Assembly (NCBI GenBank): GCA_938003765.1 | Contig: CALKYE010000273.1 | Coordinates: forward strand, 1-10,460 | From: an uncultured Planctomycetia bacterium | GTDB taxonomy: Bacteria > Planctomycetota > UBA1135 > GCA-002686595 | DNA length: 10,460 nucleotides | Direction: 5' to 3' | Part shown: positions 5,661 to 10,460 of the stretch, piece after piece | Layout of the letters: each line of letters starts with the position of its first letter | How positions within the stretch are numbered: the first letter of the stretch is position 1 | The notes under the pieces: model-generated | What the model was told of the DNA's origin: nothing | The model's database searches: none | The model's input: the letters and a program-made list of their open reading frames with translations, nothing else | Program-made: the position numbers and the translations under genes

Positions 5661-8600
5661 GTGGACTCCAGTGACGACGGCGCCAGCCGCCACGAACGAT
5701 TGACGTTGCTGTTCGCGGCGGCGAGCGAGCTCGCGCCCGAGCAGCGCGCCGCCTTCCTCGAACGGGAGTGCGACGACGCGGCGATGCGCGCCGAGCTCGA
5801 CGAACTCCTCTCGGGCGCCGAGCGACCGCTGTCGGTGCTCGACGACGCGGACTCGCCCGAACGCCGGGGCGGCTTCGTCGCGATGCTCGCGCGCGCCGAC
5901 GAACGCTGGATCGGCCGCGACATCGGAGAGTTCCGGGTCGTCGCCTTCCTCGGCGCCGGCGGGATGGGCGCGGTGTTCCGCGCGCGTCAGACCAGCCCTC
6001 CGCGCGACGTCGCGATCAAGCTGCTGCACGGCGGATCGTTCGACGAACGCGCGCTGCGGCGCTTCGAGGTGGAGACGCAACTGCTCGGACGCCTCAGCCA
6101 CCCAGGCGTCGCCAAGGTGTTCTCGGCGGGCGTGCACGAGGAGGGCGCGCTGCGCATCCCCTACTGCGTGCTCGAACTCGTCGAAGGCGGCGAGCCGATC
6201 ACGACCTTCGCGCGCGCGCGCCGCTTCGGCGTGCGTCAGAAGCTCGAGCAGTTTCTCCAGGCCTGCGACGCGCTCCAGCACGCGCACGAGCGCGGCGTCA
6301 TCCACCGCGACGTCAAGCCCGAGAACCTGCTGGTCGACGGCGCCGGGAACGTGCGCGTGATCGACTTCGGCATCGCGCGCGTGCTGTCCGGCCACGCCGA
6401 CCACGACTCGCTCACACGCACGGGCCACCTGCTCGGGACGCTGGCGTACATGAGTCCCGAGCAACTCGATCCCAAGCGCGAGGAGGTCGACACGCGCGCC
6501 GACGTCTACTCGCTGGGCGTCGTGCTCTACGAGTTGCTCGTCGAGCGCTTGCCGATCGCCGTCGAGGGCGGATCGCTGATCGAGATCTCGCGCCGCATCC
6601 TCGAGGACGAGCCGGCGAAGCTCAGCACGCTCGAGCGCGGACTGCGCGGAGATCTCGAGACGATCGTCGCGAAGGCGCTCGCCAAGGATCCCGCGCGGCG
6701 GTACAGCTCGGCCGGAGCGTTGGCCGCCGACCTGCGCGCGTTCCTCGACGAGGAACCCATCGCCGCGCGACCTGCGACGGCGCTGTACCAGATGACGAAG
6801 TTCGCGCGGCGGCACCGCGGACTGGTCGGAGGCGGCCTCGTCGCCGCGCTCGCGCTCGTCGTGGGGTCCGCGATCGCCTTCGTCAACGCGGCCCGCGCCG
6901 TGCAGGCGCGCGATGAGGCTCGGCAACTCGCCTACGACGCGAGCCTCAGCGCCGCGGCGAGTTCCTTGAACGCCTTCGAGATCGACACCGCGCGACGGCG
7001 GCTCGACGCGGCGCCGCCCGAGCTGCGCGGCTGGGAGTGGGGACATCTCGCTTCGCGCCTCGATGATGCGAGCTTCGCCGTCGGCGCGCCCGCATCGAAC
7101 ATCCCGCCGTTCGGCGTGCGCGACTTCGCATTCGTGCGAGGCGAGAACGGCCAGGAGGAGCTCGCAGTCGCCACGATCGCCGAGCACGAATCGGGCGAGG
7201 TCGTAGAGCTTCTGCGCGTCGATCCGAAGAACGGACGAACGATCGCTCGCTTCGAGTTCGGCCCGCTGCTCGACGCGTCGGCCGCCATCGGCGTCGACCG
7301 TCTGTGGTGCGTGTCGCGCGGCGGCCGGATCGATCAGCACCAACTCTCGGACGGCGCGCAGCTCCGCTCCGTGGCCGCGTTTCCCGCGGGCAGCGCCCCC
7401 AGTCGCTACCAGATCGCGATCCTCGACGAGTCGCGCTGCCTGCTGAAGCGCCGCGACGGGGAGGAGAGCTACATCGTCGACCTCGAGCGCGGAACGTGCG
7501 CGCCGCCGCCTCCGCTGCCGGAGTCGGATCCGATCGCTCAACTGCGCGCGCCAACGCTCGATGGAACGGGGCTGATCTCGCTGCGTCGCAAGGTGTGCTT
7601 CACGCCCTTCGACGAGCGAGCGCCGAACATTTGCTTCGAGGCCCACGGCGAACCGTTCGTCGCCTTCACGCAGCATCCGGACGGCGTGCGCGTCTTCGCC
7701 GGGTGTCAGGACGGTCAACTCGTCGTCATTCGGCGAGAGTCCGACCACTTCGAGATCGAACGACGTCTCTCAGCGCACGACGACGCCGTCACGGCCGCGT
7801 GCGTCACCCACGACGGTCAGTTCCTCGCAACCGGCAGCAGGGATCGCGTCGTCCGCGTGTGGCGCTGCGACACGCTCGAGCTCGTGACCACGTTGGCCGG
7901 CGCGGAGGCCGCGGTGGCGCAGCTCGCGTTTTCATCCGACGGGCGAACGCTCGCGGTGGGCGGCGGAGCACGCGGCGTGCAGTTGTTCGACGAAGCGACG
8001 CGCGCCGATCCGCACGTGTTGAGCGGCTCAGGCTCGTACGTCTACTGCGTTGCGCTCTCGCCCGACGAGCGCTGGATCGCATCCGGCGACTGGCGTGGAC
8101 AGTTGCGGCTGTGGGATCGCGAGAGCGGCGTCGCGTTCGCCGAACTCGATCTCGGCCGGAGCGACGCTCCGTTTCGAACGCTCGAGTGGAGCGACGACGG
8201 TCGCACGCTCATCGTCGGCGTCCAGCCCGGGGCCGGCTCTCGCGAACTTCAGATCCTCGACCTCGAGTCGGGGCGCGTCCGTGTGGTGCTTCCCAGTCAC
8301 GACGGAGGCGGCGGACGCACGTGCGCGTGGCTCGATGCGAGCACGTTCGCCGTCGTCCAGACGCAGACCATCGAGATCCGGAGCGGAGTCGATGGTTCGC
8401 TCGTGCGACGTTTCGACCCCGCGCCGGACCAGCCCGACGCTCGGCACTGGTCGCTGCGCTGTGAGGCCGCGCGCTCGCCCGACGGGCGTGAACTCGCCGT
8501 GACGCAAGCCGACGGCGCGCTGCGGATTTGGAGCATCGCGGACGGCCGCTATCAGCGCACGATTCCTGCGCATCTGGGCGTTGTCTTCTGCGTCGCCTGG

Positions 8601-9113
8601 TCGCCGCACGGCGAGTGGATCGCGAGCGGCGGAGTCGATCGCCGCGTCGTCGTGAGCGACGCGCGCGACGGATCCCTGGTCGCCGAGCTCCTCGGCCACG
8701 CCAGCGGCGTCTACTCGGTCGTCTTCTCCAGCGATCTGTCGCGCCTGTTCTCGGGCGCCGACGACCAGACGATCCGCGTCTGGTCGACGAGTTCGTGGAC
8801 CGAGTCGGTGCGCCTCGTCGGTCACGACGACTACGTGTTCGACCTCGCGCACGCCTCCGACGGCGAGCTGGTCAGCGCCTCGGGTGATCGAACGCTGCGT
8901 CTGTGGGGCGAACGCACGCGCTCCGCGAGGCTGCAAGCGATCCGCGAGCGCGACGCGCTGGTCGCGAAGCTGTCGCCGCTCGTGTCCGAATGGTGCGCGA
9001 CCGCGGAGATCGCCGCCGTGCGCGCGCGCATTCGAAGCGCGCCCGATCTGACCGATCGCGAGCGCGACGTCGCGGCGCAACTCGTGCTCGAGCGCGCGTT
9101 CGCGGCGCGCTGA
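5661..9113 (+). CDS. Transmembrane Ser/Thr protein kinase with WD40 repeat sensor half
   Basis: A 1150-residue membrane kinase. Residues about 10-55 form the short helical N-terminal segment common in planctomycete kinases of this type (ELAPEQRAAFLE...LDELL). The kinase domain, about 90-365, has every key residue: glycine loop GAGGMG (98-103), Lys120 in VAIK, probable Glu138, HRDVKPEN with Asp217 and Asn222, DFG at 235-237 and SPE at 265-267. The activation loop holds Thr252, Thr254 and Thr260 as possible autophosphorylation sites. One membrane segment lies at about 388-410. It is followed by a linker ending LRGWEWGHL (455-463), a divergent beta-propeller-like stretch (about 485-655) and about ten WD40-type blades (about 659-1085; clear ones include RVVRVWRCD, GQLRLWDRE, GALRIWSIA, QTIRVWSTS). 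A 63-residue helical tail ends the protein. The kinase should be cytoplasmic and the WD40 half on the other side of the membrane. Position directly after an ECF sigma gene suggests that the sigma factor is a substrate or partner. The ligand is unknown. Confidence 0.93.
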   Translation: MDSSDDGASRHERLTLLFAAASELAPEQRAAFLERECDDAAMRAELDELLSGAERPLSVLDDADSPERRGGFVAMLARADERWIGRDIGEFRVVAFLGAGGMGAVFRARQTSPPRDVAIKLLHGGSFDERALRRFEVETQLLGRLSHPGVAKVFSAGVHEEGALRIPYCVLELVEGGEPITTFARARRFGVRQKLEQFLQACDALQHAHERGVIHRDVKPENLLVDGAGNVRVIDFGIARVLSGHADHDSLTRTGHLLGTLAYMSPEQLDPKREEVDTRADVYSLGVVLYELLVERLPIAVEGGSLIEISRRILEDEPAKLSTLERGLRGDLETIVAKALAKDPARRYSSAGALAADLRAFLDEEPIAARPATALYQMTKFARRHRGLVGGGLVAALALVVGSAIAFVNAARAVQARDEARQLAYDASLSAAASSLNAFEIDTARRRLDAAPPELRGWEWGHLASRLDDASFAVGAPASNIPPFGVRDFAFVRGENGQEELAVATIAEHESGEVVELLRVDPKNGRTIARFEFGPLLDASAAIGVDRLWCVSRGGRIDQHQLSDGAQLRSVAAFPAGSAPSRYQIAILDESRCLLKRRDGEESYIVDLERGTCAPPPPLPESDPIAQLRAPTLDGTGLISLRRKVCFTPFDERAPNICFEAHGEPFVAFTQHPDGVRVFAGCQDGQLVVIRRESDHFEIERRLSAHDDAVTAACVTHDGQFLATGSRDRVVRVWRCDTLELVTTLAGAEAAVAQLAFSSDGRTLAVGGGARGVQLFDEATRADPHVLSGSGSYVYCVALSPDERWIASGDWRGQLRLWDRESGVAFAELDLGRSDAPFRTLEWSDDGRTLIVGVQPGAGSRELQILDLESGRVRVVLPSHDGGGGRTCAWLDASTFAVVQTQTIEIRSGVDGSLVRRFDPAPDQPDARHWSLRCEAARSPDGRELAVTQADGALRIWSIADGRYQRTIPAHLGVVFCVAWSPHGEWIASGGVDRRVVVSDARDGSLVAELLGHASGVYSVVFSSDLSRLFSGADDQTIRVWSTSSWTESVRLVGHDDYVFDLAHASDGELVSASGDRTLRLWGERTRSARLQAIRERDALVAKLSPLVSEWCATAEIAAVRARIRSAPDLTDRERDVAAQLVLERAFAAR

Positions 9114-9117
9114 CGTT

Positions 9118-9141
9118 GCGCCGTCCGCGCGGTGACGGTGC
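9118..9141 (+). terminator. Weak hairpin after the kinase gene
   Basis: GCGCCGTC (9118-9125) pairs with GACGGTGC (9134-9141) over 8 positions with one G-U wobble and an 8-base loop, starting 5 bases after the TGA at 9111-9113. No T run follows. Its position matches the hairpins after the two metallopeptidase genes, but it is shorter and may be chance in GC-rich DNA. Confidence 0.35.
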
Positions 9142-9447
9142 GGTGCGTGGGCTCGGAGGCGACCAGCGACCTCACCGCGCGCTGAACCCGCCGCGTTCGA
9201 GCCGCGCGACGCTTGGTCTCGACTCACACTCGATCCCCAGGACGCCCAAATCGCCGCACCTCTCGGCGGAGCGGGTGCTCGGCCGTCCACGGACTCACAG
9301 GCAGCGCTCGCTCACGCGCGGCGCCGGAACGCCCCGCGGACGTGCGAGTTGCGCGGGCGTCGCGCTGATGCGTTCGCCGCCGCCTGTCCGGTGCGTCCGC
9401 TCTACTCCAGCGCCGCGGCCAGGAAGCGAACAAAAACGACATGATCC

Positions 9448-9480
9448 AGACTTGGACGAAGTCTAGTTTACGTTAGGCTA
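9448..9480 (+). promoter_or_regulatory. Candidate promoter/operator with 17-bp inverted repeat
   Basis: AGACTT-GGACG-AAGTCT (9448-9464) is a perfect inverted repeat with a 5-base spacer inside the only AT-rich patch of the region. TTGGAC (9452-9457) and TAGGCT (9474-9479), 16 bases apart, make a poor but possible sigma-70-type pair overlapping it. Two CTAG tetramers (9463-9466, 9478-9481) flank the putative -10. It does not match the PerR, Fur or OxyR consensus as I know them. It lies about 350 bases before katG, so a link to katG would need a long leader or an unseen small gene. The orientation is uncertain. Confidence 0.3.
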
Positions 9481-9738
9481 GCGGCCGATGGAGGTCTCTG
9501 CAGCCCGCTCCCGCAGCCGGACTCGGCGCGCTCGGATGGCGCGCCGCCCGGCGTCGCGCCGCGCCTTGAGTTGTCCGGCGCGCACGTGCCGGCCGGAGAC
9601 GCACCTCGTCGCGCGCGCACTACGGACTGTGGCTAGGCGATCGAGTCGCGCCAGAGCCTCTACTCGGGGCTGCGCCCCAACGCCGTCAGTCGCGCTCCCG
9701 CCTCCGGCGTCGCACTCCACTCACTCACCGATCTCCGC

Positions 9739-9763
9739 GAGCGCCGCTTCGATGTCGGCGCTC
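9739..9763 (+). promoter_or_regulatory. Hairpin in the upstream region of katG
   Basis: GAGCGCCG (9739-9746) and CGGCGCTC (9756-9763) form a perfect 8-bp stem with a 9-base loop, 53 bases before the katG start. No T run follows, so it is not a convincing intrinsic terminator. It may be a leader structure or an operator. The evidence is the repeat alone. Confidence 0.3.
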
Positions 9764-9804
9764 TGAACCGTCCAACCGACCCGTCCCCCACACCCACAAT
9801 CCAC

Positions 9805-9810
9805 GAGGTG
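9805..9810 (+). promoter_or_regulatory. Shine-Dalgarno that fixes the katG start
   Basis: GAGGTG at 9805-9810 stands 6 bases before the ATG at 9817. It is the clearest ribosome binding site in the window. It matters because it supports a start that includes the signal peptide, rather than a later start nearer the conserved KatG core. Confidence 0.75.
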
Positions 9811-9816
9811 CTCTCC

Positions 9817-10460
9817 ATGAAACGACCCGACGCGACCCCTTCCAACCAAGCGCGCGATGCGCGCATCGCGTACAGCGCGCTGCTGCTCGGACTCCTCGCC
9901 AGCGCGTGCGCTGCGACCGGCGGCGAGAAGAACGCCGCGAAGGCCGGCGACGCGGCAGGAACCTGTCCCGTGATGGGCGCCGCGAGCTATCGCCACACCG
10001 CCGCTGGCGCGATGGGCAACGGCGATTGGTGGCCCGATCAGCTCAACCTCAAGATCCTCCACCAGAACCCGCCGGCGGCCAATCCGCTGGGCGCGGACTT
10101 CAACTACGCGGCCGAGTTCAAGCAGCTCGATCTCGCCGCGGTGAAGAAGGACATCGCAGCGGCGCTGACGACGTCGCAGGACTGGTGGCCGGCCGACTGG
10201 GGCAACTACGGTCCGCTGATGATCCGCCTCGCGTGGCACAGCGCGGGCACCTACCGCACCGCGGACGGTCGCGGCGGTTCGGCCGATGGCACGATCCGTT
10301 TCGCGCCGCTGAACAGCTGGCCCGACAACGCCAACCTCGACAAGGCGCGGCGGCTGCTGTGGCCCGTCAAGCAGAAGTACGGCCGCAAGCTCTCGTGGGC
10401 GGACTTGATGATCCTCACGGGCAACGTCGCGCTCGAGACGATGGGCTTCAAGACCTTCGG
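9817..10460 (+). CDS. katG: Catalase-peroxidase KatG with lipoprotein signal peptide (partial, 3' end outside window)
   Basis: The first 214 residues of a bifunctional haem catalase-peroxidase, which removes hydrogen peroxide; the frame is open to the window edge. The KatG core begins near residue 50 with the family's CPVMG, then GDWWPDQLNLKILHQN, ADFNYAAEF and QDWWPADWGNYGPL. RLAWHSAGTYR carries distal Arg137, Trp140 and His141, and FAPLNSWPDNANLDKARRLL follows with Asp170. The spacing Trp140 to Asp170 matches Trp107 to Asp137 of the Mycobacterium tuberculosis enzyme. Trp140 is the expected tryptophan of the Met-Tyr-Trp cross-link, whose other members lie past the edge. Unusually, residues 17-31 are a hydrophobic run ending ASAC, which fits a lipobox with Cys31 as the lipidated residue, after a 16-residue basic N-region without a twin-arginine pair. 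The start is fixed by GAGGTG 6 bases upstream. The family is certain; export is inferred. Confidence 0.95.
   Translation, partial: MKRPDATPSNQARDARIAYSALLLGLLASACAATGGEKNAAKAGDAAGTCPVMGAASYRHTAAGAMGNGDWWPDQLNLKILHQNPPAANPLGADFNYAAEFKQLDLAAVKKDIAAALTTSQDWWPADWGNYGPLMIRLAWHSAGTYRTADGRGGSADGTIRFAPLNSWPDNANLDKARRLLWPVKQKYGRKLSWADLMILTGNVALETMGFKTF

Larger units (their letters stand above)
9114..9816. other. Gene-poor intergenic region between the kinase and katG
   Basis: About 700 bases in which I find no gene I can support on either strand. Open frames here (for example 9488-9766 on +, 9224-9442 and 9478-9720 on -) are short and Arg/Ser/Pro-rich, show no domain or signal peptide, and look like GC-rich chance frames. 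The notable content is an AT-rich patch around 9421-9480 (34 of 60 bases A or T, in a roughly 70% GC background) with an inverted repeat, a hairpin at 9739-9763, and the katG leader with its Shine-Dalgarno. No tRNA-like or known riboswitch fold was recognised. Confidence 0.6.

Noticed and set aside
5640..7748. 702-residue open frame on the minus strand opposite the kinase gene
   Set aside because: Arg/Ala/Glu-rich translation with no recognisable domain. All kinase motifs are intact on the + strand, so this is a GC-rich antisense shadow.
8028..9290. 420-residue minus-strand open frame over the WD40 region and the downstream gap
   Set aside because: Most of it lies opposite the WD40 coding sequence, and the part past 9113 is low-complexity with no family signature.
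9488..9766. 92-residue + strand open frame in the gap before katG
   Set aside because: Very rich in Arg, Ser, Ala and Pro, with no hydrophobic or structural pattern and no Shine-Dalgarno. It looks like a chance frame.
9637..9816. Upstream extension of the katG frame
   Set aside because: The frame is open back to a TAG at 9634 but offers no ATG. The best ribosome binding site points to 9817, where a signal peptide begins.

Overview
The window is about two-thirds G+C, densely coded on the + strand, and looks like chromosomal DNA of a planctomycete (Planctomycetota). The lineage is inferred from protein style. There are secreted proteins with thrombospondin-type-3 and D-x-N-x-N-G calcium motifs, and a C-terminal module beginning near a YCSSGTTSNGC motif that I associate with planctomycete secreted proteins. 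There is also an ECF sigma factor of the 'LQPTALVHE' type directly followed by a membrane Ser/Thr kinase with a WD40 sensor half, including the typical 'LRGWEW' linker. No rRNA, tRNA, insertion sequence, phage gene or CRISPR array was seen.

Layout. (1) 1-54: the last 17 codons of an upstream gene. (2) 74-1780: a secreted reprolysin/adamalysin-like zinc metallopeptidase, ended by a long GC-rich hairpin. (3) 1832-2159: a non-coding leader with a palindrome and a small terminator-like stem-loop. (4) 2160-4910: a large secreted matrixin-like metallopeptidase with a pre-peptidase-C-like domain, eleven 23-residue calcium-binding repeats and a planctomycete C-terminal module, followed by a second hairpin. 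(5) 4996-5559 and 5661-9113: an ECF sigma factor and a 1150-residue transmembrane Ser/Thr kinase-WD40 protein, very likely one transcription unit. (6) 9114-9816: about 700 bases with no convincing gene but with an AT-rich patch and an inverted repeat. (7) 9817-10460: the start of a catalase-peroxidase (katG) that carries a lipoprotein-type signal peptide and runs off the window.

How the parts may work together. The two metallopeptidases are both exported metzincins, from different metzincin branches, and probably act on extracellular protein. The sigma factor and kinase form a self-contained signalling pair: the kinase would sense through its membrane and WD40 half and could modify the sigma factor, which lacks the acidic region-2.2 motif and has threonines there instead. 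No anti-sigma factor is visible. The KatG protein would destroy hydrogen peroxide outside the cytoplasmic membrane. Nothing in the sequence proves that the sigma/kinase pair controls the neighbouring peptidases or katG. The most interesting points are the acid-poor sigma factor next to its kinase, the lipoprotein-type KatG, and a recent two-unit duplication in the calcium-binding repeat array.
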